From positions 1 through 64,000 of the forward strand of contig NZ_CP095484.1 of the NCBI RefSeq assembly GCF_023028225.1: a DNA stretch of 64,000 bases, in the 5' to 3' direction. Below the pieces are notes generated by a model. The model made no database searches. It was not told where the DNA came from and worked only from the letters and a program-made list of their open reading frames with translations. Shown here in pieces: positions 25,441 through 33,839 of this stretch. Position 1 is the first letter of the stretch; every line of letters begins with the position of its first letter. Position numbers and translations under genes: made by a program. This DNA is from Halorientalis litorea. Lineage in GTDB: Archaea > Halobacteriota > Halobacteria > Halobacteriales > Haloarculaceae.

Positions 25441-25932
25441 TTAGAAGTGGACGTCGGCGGGCACGATCCAGAGCTCCTCGCTCTCCTCCAGCACTCGATC
25501 CAGCTGCTCACGGTGACGGATCCCGTTCGCATATTCGTTGTACAGGAAGATCGTTGGCCCGTCGTAGGCGCCAACCTGGTGGAAGGCGTGCCGAGCGAGA
25601 TCTTCGTCGCGCATGATCTCCTCATCGGAGAGCTCGTCGATGGCCTCTTTCACCCGGTCGAGATTCCGCTCGAACTCCTCTTTCGTCGCCTCCCAGCCAC
25701 GCTCAAGCAGGTCTTGGCCGGCATCGGAGTCGACGGGGGCTGCAGTCGGCAATTCACCCCATCGCGCCTTCCCCGCAACGGACGTGTCCTCCTCATCGAA
25801 CGTCACGTGGTAGTCGAAGACTGCGCCGGCGTGTGGGTCCGCGCCGACCAGGCGGTCGAACACCGACTTTCCGCTGGCCAGTGCGTCGTCGTGGGTCGAT
25901 TCTTCTACCAGAGCGTAAATTACCATGTGCAT
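25441..25932 (-). CDS. Hypothetical plasmid protein
   Basis: A 163-residue acidic protein starting MHMVIYALVEESTHDDALAS. The first strand and helix look like a small ferredoxin-like or phage-type domain (FDRLVGADPHAGAVFDYHV). The C-terminus reads LWIVPADVHF. The ATG at 25932 is used; the frame extends to 26001 but would cross the PLH element. No family recognised with confidence. First gene of a two-gene unit with 25437. Confidence 0.65.
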   Translation of the reverse strand: MHMVIYALVEESTHDDALASGKSVFDRLVGADPHAGAVFDYHVTFDEEDTSVAGKARWGELPTAAPVDSDAGQDLLERGWEATKEEFERNLDRVKEAIDELSDEEIMRDEDLARHAFHQVGAYDGPTIFLYNEYANGIRHREQLDRVLEESEELWIVPADVHF

Positions 25933-25987
25933 CTCGAACACCTCGAAACGCCGACGCACCGGGAGTGGTTGATCGTTCGCTCCTGCT

Positions 25988-26019
25988 GCGCCGGCACCCA
26001 TCGCCGGCGCTCGAAAAAC
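25988..26019 (-). promoter_or_regulatory. PLH element, 25932 gene
   Basis: Minus strand: GTTTTT, arm GCGCCGGC, centre GATGGGT, arm GCCGGCGC (perfect eight pairs). Among the strongest stems in the family. Confidence 0.7.
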
Positions 26020-26039
26020 CCTGATCTAGCGGTCGATTC

Positions 26040-26462
26040 TTAGGACTCGTTCGTTCGATCGACTGTGATGGTCAGGTTTCCGGACTCGTAGTCAGCTTCG
26101 AAGTCGACGGTGAACGCATCCGAGTCATATGCGGCGTGGTAGGCGCGGTGACGCCTTAGCGAGCCCGTCGCCTTGAAGTGGAAGAACGCAGCCGACGTGT
26201 AGGGCTTACTCTGCGTCTCGATTTGCGTCTCAACTGACGCCGGAAGTGCAATCTGTGGCGTGTCGGTGTCAATACTCGCAGCGAACTCCTTCGCTTCCTC
26301 GACGGTCGCCTGTGAATGTGCGGGCGTCTCGCCAGTGAGCACGTTCACCGGTGTCTCCGTCTCATCGGTGAACAGGACATCGTGGAAGGTGCGCGTCCCG
26401 AGGACTGCGTCGGGATCTAACTCGCAATCGTGGAATGGATCGTCGTCTGAATTCTCGGGCAT
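26040..26462 (-). CDS. Hypothetical plasmid protein
   Basis: A 140-residue acidic protein from ATG 26462 (or 145 from 26477). The middle (QIALPASVETQIETQSKPYT) and the end (FEADYESGNLTITVDRTNES) look strand-rich. No family recognised. Last plasmid-block gene before the metal-transport insert at 26584-29766. Confidence 0.6.
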   Translation of the reverse strand: MPENSDDDPFHDCELDPDAVLGTRTFHDVLFTDETETPVNVLTGETPAHSQATVEEAKEFAASIDTDTPQIALPASVETQIETQSKPYTSAAFFHFKATGSLRRHRAYHAAYDSDAFTVDFEADYESGNLTITVDRTNES

Positions 26463-26480
26463 CAAATCACGAGCCAACGG

Positions 26481-26512
26481 TGGGGCTCAGTCCTTTCTGC
26501 CCCAGACAAACC
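26481..26512 (-). promoter_or_regulatory. PLH element, 26462 gene, reversed arms
   Basis: Minus strand: GGTTTGTC, arm TGGGGC, centre AGAAAGGACTGA, arm GCCCCA (perfect six pairs). The purine-rich arm comes first here, opposite to most copies. The stem is kept with a different sequence. Confidence 0.5.
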
Positions 26513-26583
26513 ACAACTAGTCTCGATGTAGCGGAGGTAAGTCCCGAAAGAAGAGCGTCCTGCCCGCACTTCCCGCCGCAGAA

Positions 26584-28956
26584 TCAGGCGTCGATGATTC
26601 GATCGGGCTCGATTCGTGACAACCGCATCGCGTTCCCGGTGACGCCGAGGCTCATCCCCATATCTCCGACAACGACTGCCAGCGCAACGCTGACCAGGCC
26701 CAGCGGCACGCCTAACGCGAGCAGAAGCTTCACGCCGAGGCTCGCCCAGATGTTCTGCCGGATCACGCCGTTGGCCGTATGCGACAGGTCGTACAGGTAC
26801 GGGAGTTTCCCGATGTCGTCGCCCATCAACGCAATATCAGCCGTTTCGAGGGCGGTGTCGGTGCCCGCCGCGCCCATCGCGATGCCGACCTCCGCAGTGG
26901 CCAGCGCGGGGGCGTCATTGATGCCGTCGCCGACCATCGCGACCTCCCCGTACTCCGCCTGTAACTCCTCGACTGCGTCGACCTTCTCGTCGGGTAGGAG
27001 TTCGGCGCGATATTCATCGACACCGACCTGCTCGGCGATGGCGCGGGCGGTGCCCTCGTTGTCCCCGGTCAGCATCACCACGCGCTCGACGCCCAGCTCG
27101 TGCAGGCGTTCGACAGCCCGCTTCGAGGCCGGGCGCACCTCGTCGGCGATGGCGATTGCACCCAGCAGTTCCGACTCCGTCCCGACGATAACGACCGTCT
27201 TGCCCTCCCGCTCCAGTGAGGTGAGCGCGTCCTCGGCGAACGCCCCGTCGTCGGCCTCGGTCGCCTCTTCCGCCACGACGCCGCCGTCTGTCTCGCGGCG
27301 TGCTCGAGCGAGGTCGAAGCCCAGCTCCTCGAAGAGCGCGGGCTTGCCCGCATAGTACGTCTCGCCGTCGATCTCGCCCCGGATGCCCTTCCCCGTGAGG
27401 CTCTCGAAGCCACTCGGGTCGGGCAGGTCGCCCACGCCCGCCTCCTCAGCACGGGCGAGAATCGCCGCAGCGATGGGGTGCTCACTGCGCCGCTCCAGCC
27501 CGGCGGCGCGACGGAGCAGATCATCCTCAGTGGTGTCGCCGACCGGGACGACATCGGTGACGGCGAGTTCGCCCTTCGTGAGCGTCCCCGTCTTGTCGAG
27601 CGCGACGGCATCGACTTCGCCCATCGCTTCGAGGTAGTTGCCGCCCTTGATCAGGACGCCGTTCTTCGCGGCGCTGGTGATGCCCGACACCACCGAGACG
27701 GGTGTGGAGATGACGAACGCACAGGGGCAGGCGATTACCAGCAGGGTGAGCCCGCGGATGAACCAGGTCTGCCAGTCGCCGGCGAAAGTGAACCCGTACC
27801 CGGCCACGTCCACCGAGATGGGGTCGGCGATAACCAGCGGCGGGATAGCGGCGGTCAGGATTGCCAGCACGACGACGAGGGGTGTGTAGTAGCCGGAGAA
27901 GCGGTCGACGAACTGCTCAGACTCGGTCTTCTTCGCCTGTGCGCCCTGTACCATCTCGATGATGCGCGAGAGCGTCGAATCGCCAGCGGTCGAGGTGACC
28001 TCTACCTCGAGGTACCCCTCTTCGTTGATCGCGCCGGCGTAGACCTCGTCGCCGGCAGTCTTGTCGACGGGGACGCTCTCGCCCGTGATCGGCGACTGGT
28101 CGACTGCACTCTCGCCGTCGATGACCGTTCCGTCGAGCGGAATCTTGTCGCCGGGGCGGACGACGACGGTCTCGCCAACGTCGACCTCCTCGGCGGGAAC
28201 GGTCACTTCCTCACCATCGCGAAGGACGGTCGCCTCGTCGGGCGAGAGTTCCATCAGCTCGCGCAGGGAGTCCCGTGCCCTGTCCATCGCGTAGTCCTCG
28301 AGCAGCTCGGCGATGCTGAATAGGACGGCCAGCGTGGCGGCCTCGACGAAGTAGCCGATACCGGTCGCCGCGATGATCGCCGTCCCCATCAGCAGGTCGA
28401 TGTCGAGGCTTCGGTTCTTCGCGGAGTAGTACCCGCTACGGACGACGGGGATGCCGCTGGCGGCGACGGCGCCGAGGAACAGGACATCTGCGATGTGGAG
28501 CGGGTACTCGAGGACGCTCGCCACCGTGACGTTCTGTCCGGTGAGGAGGAATTCGAAGAGGAGGCCGAGCGTGACGAACGCCGCGCCGAGCCACGTCTTC
28601 TTCGCGCGAGGACTCGTCCAGACCTCCGATGGTGGCGCGATGTCGACGCCGTCGGTCGCCTGGTTGTCCTCATCATCGCCCTCAGCGTCCGAGCCCCCGA
28701 CGACCTCGTAGCCGGCGCCTTCAATCGCCTTGATTACGTCGGCTTCGCTAGTCCGATCAGGGTCGTACGTGACGTTGGCCGTGCCGGTGGTCGGCTGGAG
28801 CGTGGCGTCAGTAATGCCGTCGACACGCTGGAGGCTCTTGTCCACCTTTTGGGCGCAAGAGGGACAGTCCATCTCGGGAACGGCGAGGCGGGCGGTCAGC
28901 TCACGTCGCTGTCCGCCGCCGCTCGTTTCTCCTGCTGCGTCCGGATTCTCTGTCAT
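26584..28956 (-). CDS. Zn/Cd/Pb-type P1B ATPase
   Basis: A 790-residue heavy-metal exporter of the inner membrane. It has an N-terminal HMA domain with MDCPSCAQKV, actuator-domain PITGESVPVDK, metal-binding membrane motif ACPCAFVISTPVS, phosphorylation site DKTGTLTKG, nucleotide-binding SEHPIAAAI, and hinge GDGINDAPALA. The last membrane helix has VVGDMGMSLGV, the D-x-G pattern of zinc/cadmium/lead pumps rather than copper pumps. Full length. ATG 28956 is used. An HTH regulator gene lies upstream, and a palindrome covers the promoter. GC content and lack of PLH elements suggest cargo gained by the plasmid. Confidence 0.93.
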   Translation of the reverse strand: MTENPDAAGETSGGGQRRELTARLAVPEMDCPSCAQKVDKSLQRVDGITDATLQPTTGTANVTYDPDRTSEADVIKAIEGAGYEVVGGSDAEGDDEDNQATDGVDIAPPSEVWTSPRAKKTWLGAAFVTLGLLFEFLLTGQNVTVASVLEYPLHIADVLFLGAVAASGIPVVRSGYYSAKNRSLDIDLLMGTAIIAATGIGYFVEAATLAVLFSIAELLEDYAMDRARDSLRELMELSPDEATVLRDGEEVTVPAEEVDVGETVVVRPGDKIPLDGTVIDGESAVDQSPITGESVPVDKTAGDEVYAGAINEEGYLEVEVTSTAGDSTLSRIIEMVQGAQAKKTESEQFVDRFSGYYTPLVVVLAILTAAIPPLVIADPISVDVAGYGFTFAGDWQTWFIRGLTLLVIACPCAFVISTPVSVVSGITSAAKNGVLIKGGNYLEAMGEVDAVALDKTGTLTKGELAVTDVVPVGDTTEDDLLRRAAGLERRSEHPIAAAILARAEEAGVGDLPDPSGFESLTGKGIRGEIDGETYYAGKPALFEELGFDLARARRETDGGVVAEEATEADDGAFAEDALTSLEREGKTVVIVGTESELLGAIAIADEVRPASKRAVERLHELGVERVVMLTGDNEGTARAIAEQVGVDEYRAELLPDEKVDAVEELQAEYGEVAMVGDGINDAPALATAEVGIAMGAAGTDTALETADIALMGDDIGKLPYLYDLSHTANGVIRQNIWASLGVKLLLALGVPLGLVSVALAVVVGDMGMSLGVTGNAMRLSRIEPDRIIDA

Positions 28957-28992
28957 TACCTCACGGTAGGAGTGGGAGTTCCATATGTCTTT

Positions 28993-29008
28993 GTTGGAAT
29001 ATTCCAAC
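28993..29008. promoter_or_regulatory. 16-base palindrome upstream of the P-type ATPase
   Basis: GTTGGAATATTCCAAC, perfectly palindromic, 37-52 bases before the ATPase ATG, over the expected TATA position. A likely operator for a metal-responsive regulator. It lies between the ATPase and the end of the HTH gene. Confidence 0.6.
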
Positions 29009-29016
29009 TGCGGCCC

Positions 29017-29766
29017 TCAGTGCGATGCCAGCCGTTCTTCCGCTACCCGCTCGCCGGCGACATGTTGCTTCGCCAAATGTTCTTCCGCCCGACGGAGTCG
29101 GTAGGTGAGTGTTGACCGTGGCACGTCGAGATGCTCGGCGAGTTCGCCGACGTCGACCTCGCGGGGTGACTCGTAGTAGCCGTGTTCGACAGCGGCCTGG
29201 AGTGCGGCCTCCTGTGCTGGCGGCAGGCCGCTCGGTGTCCCGTCGCCTCCCCCAGCTGATGTCGTCGTATCCGCGGTGCGGAGCATCTCCATCTGGGCGC
29301 ATTCCCCGACGGCAACCCCGAGGGAATCGAAGAACGCCGCCACATCGCCCTCGTCGGAGTGAATGAGCCGCCACGTGTAGTGGCGGCCCTCGTGACGGGT
29401 CTCGAACAGCACACCGTCGCCGAGGTGGTCGCGGGCGATGTGGGGGACTGAGGCACAGGCAGGGGTCCGCTCCCAGTCGGAGTAGAGGATGAGCGTGTCG
29501 TCCGTGCGGTCGAGGACACGGGTGGTCTGGGTTGCGCCGCAGTCCTCGGTGGCGAGACAGTCGGCGTAGTAGTCGCTGTTGCGAAACGCGTCCTCGATGG
29601 CGTCGAGTGCGTCCGGAGTGCCGGTGGCATGGTCGACTCGCCAGAGCTGGTCGGCAGTGGCGTGCAGCGAGAGTGAACGAACGCGAGCGTCGGGGTGGTC
29701 TGCGAGGGCGTCCGCCACCCTGTTGCAGCCGGGCTCGTATTCGAGAGCGAAGACGAGTTCGCGCAT
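29017..29766 (-). CDS. HTH_10 (Bat-type) transcription regulator
   Basis: A 249-residue regulator. The N-terminal sensor-like domain has scattered cysteines (GCNRVADAL, YADCLATEDCGATQ, ACASVPHIA, GECAQMEML) that could bind metal. The C-terminal HTH_10 reads VDVGELAEHLDVPRSTLTYR, then LRRAEEHLAKQHV. Such proteins are common haloarchaeal regulators. Genomic pairing with the ATPase, and the palindrome between them, point to metal control. ATG 29766 is used. Confidence 0.82.
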   Translation of the reverse strand: MRELVFALEYEPGCNRVADALADHPDARVRSLSLHATADQLWRVDHATGTPDALDAIEDAFRNSDYYADCLATEDCGATQTTRVLDRTDDTLILYSDWERTPACASVPHIARDHLGDGVLFETRHEGRHYTWRLIHSDEGDVAAFFDSLGVAVGECAQMEMLRTADTTTSAGGGDGTPSGLPPAQEAALQAAVEHGYYESPREVDVGELAEHLDVPRSTLTYRLRRAEEHLAKQHVAGERVAEERLASH

Positions 29767-29827
29767 ACCCCGACTAAGGCCTGCCACGACATAACCCATG
29801 GCTTGGGGCGATGTCTACTGGCGGGTA

Positions 29828-30112
29828 TCAGATCACGTCGTCCGGGTCGTGAACCTCCTGCATTCGCTGTGCTTCGGCCGCGTATTGCTCCTGGAGGTCG
29901 GGGTCATCGACCATGCCAAGATTGCCGGGTTCAGCATCGACTGCTGCTGTCGTATCTCGGACGTCGGTGAAGGACGTGAGTGCGCGTTCCTTCCGATAGT
30001 ACTGTTCTCCATCGGGTGTTGCGTAGGTGAGGATGATCAGGTTCTGCTCGTCATCGGAGTACGTCCGTTCGACAAGCCAAACACGAACGTCATCTTCAGA
30101 CTGATTTGACAT
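29828..30112 (-). CDS. Hypothetical plasmid protein
   Basis: A 94-residue acidic protein beginning MSNQSEDDVRVWLVERTYSD, with a strand pair (NLIILTYATPDGEQYYRK) like a small beta domain, then a helical C-terminus. No family recognised. It lies 37 bases after the DUF6735-like gene and probably shares its transcript. No PLH element precedes it. Confidence 0.6.
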   Translation of the reverse strand: MSNQSEDDVRVWLVERTYSDDEQNLIILTYATPDGEQYYRKERALTSFTDVRDTTAAVDAEPGNLGMVDDPDLQEQYAAEAQRMQEVHDPDDVI

Positions 30113-30149
30113 ACTTAGACGTCCCCCGATATCCACTAAGGGATTGGTG

Positions 30150-30812
30150 TTACGGCTTGCCGAGACTCGCTGTCTCGAAGGGTGATTCTCCGGTCGGAAT
30201 GAGCAGCTCCTGTCGGTCTCCGACCCGCTCAGCGAGCTTCCGTTTCAGATACTGTATCGCCGTTGACGGCGTGAAGACGCCCTTATCGAGCATGTCGCCG
30301 ACGACGTCTTTGAGGGCCGCGAACTGTCCCTGTAGGTGGCCGTCGCCGACCGGCTTGCCGTCGTACCAGCGCACCGTCGCGAGCGCGCCGTTCCCGACGG
30401 TCTCTCCCTGTTCGACCGTCTCCGAGTCGTACTGCAGCCCGAACCACAGCGTCCGATAGGCGGTCACCTCGAAGGTGGGTGACACCACGAAGATCGCCTC
30501 GTGGTGGAGATAGTCGAGGTGGTCCGCGACGATCTCGTCGAGGGTGAGCCCGGTGGCACGGGACTTCGGCTTGACGACCGACGACGGACGATCCTCGCCG
30601 GCGAGGTAGCCGTCGACGCCATCTGCTTCGAGGCCATCGGCCAGTTCCGCCAGCAGCTGTTTCGCCCACTTCGAGTCGGTGTCGTCGCCACCGAACGGTG
30701 TTTCGGCCGAGATTCGGTGCTTGAGCTTGAGATTCGCTGCACCCCAATGAGAGTAGTGGAGCGTGTACTGTCCGTCTGTGCGTTCGTACGCAACGAGTGC
30801 GCGGTGGCCCAT
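30150..30812 (-). CDS. DUF6735-like protein
   Basis: A 220-residue protein whose N-terminus MGHRALVAYERTDGQYTLHY and following HWGAANLKLKHRIS match the DUF6735 pattern of haloarchaeal plasmids. The C-terminal third is helical (AALKDVVGDMLDKGVFTPS). Function unknown. ATG 30812 follows a PLH element; frames extending to 30974 or 31323 cross it and are shadows. Confidence 0.78.
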   Translation of the reverse strand: MGHRALVAYERTDGQYTLHYSHWGAANLKLKHRISAETPFGGDDTDSKWAKQLLAELADGLEADGVDGYLAGEDRPSSVVKPKSRATGLTLDEIVADHLDYLHHEAIFVVSPTFEVTAYRTLWFGLQYDSETVEQGETVGNGALATVRWYDGKPVGDGHLQGQFAALKDVVGDMLDKGVFTPSTAIQYLKRKLAERVGDRQELLIPTGESPFETASLGKP

Positions 30813-30847
30813 TGAACAATCTCCTTGCAGGACGACCCACGACTGGA

Positions 30848-30879
30848 TCGCCCCGCACCCCTCCCGGGGGACGAACAAC
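30848..30879 (-). promoter_or_regulatory. PLH element, DUF6735-like gene
   Basis: Minus strand: GTTGTTCGT, arm CCCC, centre CGGGAGGGGTGC, arm GGGG. The T-run is interrupted. Confidence 0.55.
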
Positions 30880-30880
30880 G

Positions 30881-31261
30881 CTACTCGTCGATCGGGTCGG
30901 GGGAACTGAGGTCCGCGTGGAGGACTTCGCCGTCGCGAACGACGTACCGTTTCGCCAGCACGGGAAACCGGCACTTGGTAAATCCGGCTGTCTGGATGTC
31001 GAATTCTTCGTTCGGTTCGAGATACTCCGCGAGCGACCGGAGGAACTCGTGAGTGACGATGCCACCGTCGTAGTCAGGAAGACCGTTCTCACGGGCCTCG
31101 TACACTTCGAAGCTGTCGTAGCCCCAGATAACGAGTTCGCCGTCGTCGTCCACTTCCCAGTTGAGCGTCCCGAAGCAGTGGTTCTCACAGAGCTCGCGGA
31201 CTGCCTGTGGATCCGATACGAGCGCGCCGGTCGATGTCGTTGCGGCTTGCAATGTTGCCAT
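30881..31261 (-). CDS. Hypothetical plasmid protein
   Basis: A 126-residue protein with LVSDPQAVRELCENHCFGTL near the start, then alternating strands (GELVIWGYDSFEVYE, FPVLAKRYVVRDGEVL). The composition is natural and it fills the space between two PLH elements. No family recognised. Confidence 0.65.
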   Translation of the reverse strand: MATLQAATTSTGALVSDPQAVRELCENHCFGTLNWEVDDDGELVIWGYDSFEVYEARENGLPDYDGGIVTHEFLRSLAEYLEPNEEFDIQTAGFTKCRFPVLAKRYVVRDGEVLHADLSSPDPIDE

Positions 31262-31285
31262 GGATTGTTCTCGGGAGCGGTCTCG

Positions 31286-31316
31286 CGCCCCCGCACCCTT
31301 TCAGGGGGCGAGCAAC
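31286..31316 (-). promoter_or_regulatory. PLH element, 31261 gene
   Basis: Minus strand: GTTGCT, arm CGCCCCC, centre TGAAAGGGTGC, arm GGGGGCG (perfect seven pairs), 24 bases before the ATG. Confidence 0.65.
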
Positions 31317-31367
31317 TGCTCACGCTGTGACGGCCACATGACGTTGCGCTGCCGATGCGTCGAGCTG

Positions 31368-31556
31368 TCAGGATTCTCTGTTGATGTCACCGTCCCTCGT
31401 CGTATTCGGTTGGGTGAGAAAATCTACCTGCTCGAGGAGCGTCGTCGCGGTGCTAATTCGCTCTCGATCAGCGGGCTCCAATTGGTCGCTGTCGATACTG
31501 GTGAGGCTACTGAGCGCGCGGTGGAGTCGATAGCCGGGGGTGTCTCGTGGATCCAT
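31368..31556 (-). CDS. 62-residue helical protein
   Basis: Begins MDPRDTPGYRLHRALSSLTS and continues as a helical hairpin (ADRERISTATTLLEQVDFLT). The PLH arm ends four bases before the ATG, implying a nearly leaderless transcript, and inverted-repeat copy 6 stands upstream. No family recognised. Confidence 0.6.
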   Translation of the reverse strand: MDPRDTPGYRLHRALSSLTSIDSDQLEPADRERISTATTLLEQVDFLTQPNTTRDGDINRES

Positions 31557-31560
31557 GTGT

Positions 31561-31591
31561 GCGCCTCCGCCAATTCTCGGCGCCGAAAAAC
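31561..31591 (-). promoter_or_regulatory. PLH element, 31556 gene
   Basis: Minus strand: GTTTTT, arm GGCGC within CGGCGCCG, centre GAGAATTGGCGGA, arm GGCGC. The arms pair as GCGCC/GGCGC on the plus strand. Confidence 0.6.
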
Positions 31592-31646
31592 ACCGGCGGG
31601 CAGTCAGCAGGTGTGGTATCGTCGGGTGGTCGCGAGCTGGCTTCTG

Positions 31647-31687
31647 TTAACCAACAACTCCGAGCCGACACCAGAATTGTTGGTTAA
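31647..31687. promoter_or_regulatory. Plasmid inverted-repeat element, copy 6
   Basis: TTAACCAACA-N21-TGTTGGTTAA, perfect arms, 13 bases past the stop of the gene at 31701 and 90 bases before the ATG at 31556. Confidence 0.75.
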
Positions 31688-31700
31688 TTTGACGTCGTCT

Positions 31701-32588
31701 TTACTGATCGGCTTCGGGTTCGGGCCCGTAGCGTGGCGTGCCGCACCGCTGACAGCCCCACATTGGCTGCCCGGTCCACTCGTCATCGGGGACAGCCTCG
31801 AATTCGCGGAATCGATGCTTAGTCTCCCGATCACACTCTCGACACTCGAGGTGAGTTCTGTTTGGGCGCTCGCGTCGTGGCTGTTCGGTATCGGTCTTGT
31901 CAACGGATTTCTGGAGCGCAATCGCTGGCACCAGCCAGAGGTCGTTGTCTGCGTCCTCACGTAGGCTTGCAAGACGAGCTTCGGTGCGAACCTCGCTCCC
32001 GGTTTCGTCGTAGAGGAACGTCGTGTGCTCGCCGTCGTGACAGGACTGCGTCGTCTCTGTCCACGCCGTCCGCTCACGAGCAGCCGCGAGCAGCTGATTA
32101 CCACATTCAGACGTGACCCGTGTCGCCGAGGGGAGCGAGGGCCACTGATCGACAAGCCGTGGGGCCGGTTCCTCGTCGAGATCATAGATTAGCTTGCAGT
32201 CATCGACTACTGGGTCATCGTCTGCCTTCGCGAGGAGGGTGGCCGCAGCAGATCCCTTCCCGACGGCGCCGTAGAACGTCGACGCCTCAACGACTATGTG
32301 GATGATATGGAGGAGAGTCTGTTCGGCAGTCGATGTGTCCTGATCGTCGGCTGCTTCGAGATGGTTCGTGAGACAGAACCGGCACTTCGACTGGCCAGCG
32401 GGGATCGACGCTCCACAGGAATCGCACTCGGTCTCACCTTCTGTCGGGTCGTCTGGATAGCCCGCGTCGACGCCACCAGAGCGTTGCCGCCGGGGCTCGC
32501 CACTACTACTGGCGAGTTGATCGTCGGGAACGTGGGTCGCTTCGCCGAGCGGTCGGAGGGCTTCGTAGTCGGCGTACTGGTCGGTCAT
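31701..32588 (-). CDS. Multi-zinc-ribbon protein
   Basis: A 295-residue protein with two ribbons: CDSCGASIPAGQSKCRFC near 55-72, and CRECDRETKHRF...WGCQRCGTPRYG near the C-terminus. The middle has helices (AEQTLLHIIHIVVEASTFYG) and histidine/cysteine-containing loops. Probably a nucleic-acid or protein adaptor; function unknown. ATG 32588 has a TATA-like TTATTTAAA (32620-32632, minus strand) upstream, so it has a classical promoter in place of a PLH element. Confidence 0.68.
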   Translation of the reverse strand: MTDQYADYEALRPLGEATHVPDDQLASSSGEPRRQRSGGVDAGYPDDPTEGETECDSCGASIPAGQSKCRFCLTNHLEAADDQDTSTAEQTLLHIIHIVVEASTFYGAVGKGSAAATLLAKADDDPVVDDCKLIYDLDEEPAPRLVDQWPSLPSATRVTSECGNQLLAAARERTAWTETTQSCHDGEHTTFLYDETGSEVRTEARLASLREDADNDLWLVPAIALQKSVDKTDTEQPRRERPNRTHLECRECDRETKHRFREFEAVPDDEWTGQPMWGCQRCGTPRYGPEPEADQ

Positions 32589-32688
32589 AGAGTGATCTGG
32601 CCGTATCATGCTTCGTCTTCGGGTTTAAATAATGGCTCTCACATCAATCAGCCTACAGACATACAATCGAAAATCAGCAGTGTGGGCG

Positions 32689-33615
32689 TTAGACAGCCAG
32701 TTCGTCCAGTGTGTCGCGGTGGGTCCGCACGGTGACCACCGAGACGTTCGCAACGTCAGCGACGTCCGACTGGGTGAGCCATTGCCCGTCTTCGCGTCCG
32801 GCTTTGTACAGACAGGCTGCAGCGAACCCGGACGGCCGAACCCCGGTGGTTGCCCCAGTCGATTCGGATGCTTCCGCCAACTGCCGAGCCCGCTGCCGGA
32901 TTTGATCGGAGACGTCGAGCTCCGAGGCCAACCGCGGAACGAACGCACTGGGCGTCACGGGTTGGGCTGGCAGGCCAAGTTCCGTATTCAGCGTCGTGTA
33001 TGCGTTCGTCACCCGCGATTGCTCGACGCGCGCCGACTCGGTGATGTCGTCGAGCGTTCGTGGTCGCCCGTTACACCGACACGCTCCGTAGACACTCGCG
33101 GCGGCCATCGCCTCAATCGACCGGCCCTGCAGGAGTTCCTCGTTCTGAGCGCTGCGGAAGAGCTGGCAGGCCTGGTCACGGATCGTCTCGGATAGTTCGA
33201 GCGTACTACTGATCCGGCGGACTTCACTAAGCCCGTGTGCGAGGTTGCGTTCGGCTTTCGACTGAAACCGCCCACGCGTCTGTTCACGGCGCATCCGAGC
33301 GAGCCGCCGTCGCTTCTGTCCTGAGAGTTCGTTCCCGTTCGCATCGGTCCCGTGGCCGATCTCCGTCGACAACCCACGATCGTGCCGCGCCGCTGTCAAC
33401 GGAGCACCCGTGCGCTCCCGTTCGTCTTCGTCGAACCCTCGCCACTCTGGCCCGTGGTCGATCCGCTGCTCGTCGACGACGAGTCCACAGTCCTCGCAGA
33501 CGGTTTCAACCGCGTTGGTTGTAACTTGCCCGTTACACTCGGGACACTGCGTAGCATTCGAGTCGGTCTGGACGTCTTCGTCGAACGTCGTTTCGTAGAT
33601 CTCTCTGGTTGCCAT
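32689..33615 (-). CDS. tfb: Transcription initiation factor TFB
   Basis: A 308-residue TFIIB homologue that bridges TBP and RNA polymerase. The N-terminal zinc ribbon is CPECNGQ...CEDCGLVVDEQRI at about 23-50, followed by the B-reader/linker segment (GAPLTAARHDRGLSTEIG) and two cyclin folds (about 110-300: SIEAMAAASVYGACR and GFAAACLYKAGREDG). Complete. A TFB on a plasmid can give the element its own promoter choice. The gene follows a PLH element with a perfect eight-pair stem. Confidence 0.95.
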   Translation of the reverse strand: MATREIYETTFDEDVQTDSNATQCPECNGQVTTNAVETVCEDCGLVVDEQRIDHGPEWRGFDEDERERTGAPLTAARHDRGLSTEIGHGTDANGNELSGQKRRRLARMRREQTRGRFQSKAERNLAHGLSEVRRISSTLELSETIRDQACQLFRSAQNEELLQGRSIEAMAAASVYGACRCNGRPRTLDDITESARVEQSRVTNAYTTLNTELGLPAQPVTPSAFVPRLASELDVSDQIRQRARQLAEASESTGATTGVRPSGFAAACLYKAGREDGQWLTQSDVADVANVSVVTVRTHRDTLDELAV

Positions 33616-33656
33616 GGATACTCACGAGGGGACTCACGCGGATCGCGTCTCTCGGA

Positions 33657-33688
33657 GTGCCCCTCACCCATCAGGGGCACATACACAC
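33657..33688 (-). promoter_or_regulatory. PLH element, tfb gene
   Basis: Minus strand: GTGTAT, arm GTGCCCCT, centre GATGGGTG, arm AGGGGCAC (perfect eight pairs), 41 bases before the ATG. Between here and 33840 I see only GC-rich inverted stretches, no gene. Confidence 0.7.
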
Positions 33689-33839
33689 CACACGGAACAG
33701 CGCTGACACTGGAGGGCTGCGGTGGCGAAAGCCCGGCCGCGAAACGGCGCGTGAGCGCCGTGAGCAGCCCGGACCGTGGAGGTGGTGGGAGGTGGCGGTG
33801 ACCGCGTACACACCAGCAAAAAAGGGGTGCGCCGACCGG

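Noticed and set aside
30797-31330. 177-codon plus-strand frame
   Set aside because: Antisense to the DUF6735-like and 31261 genes and across two PLH elements; no family signal.
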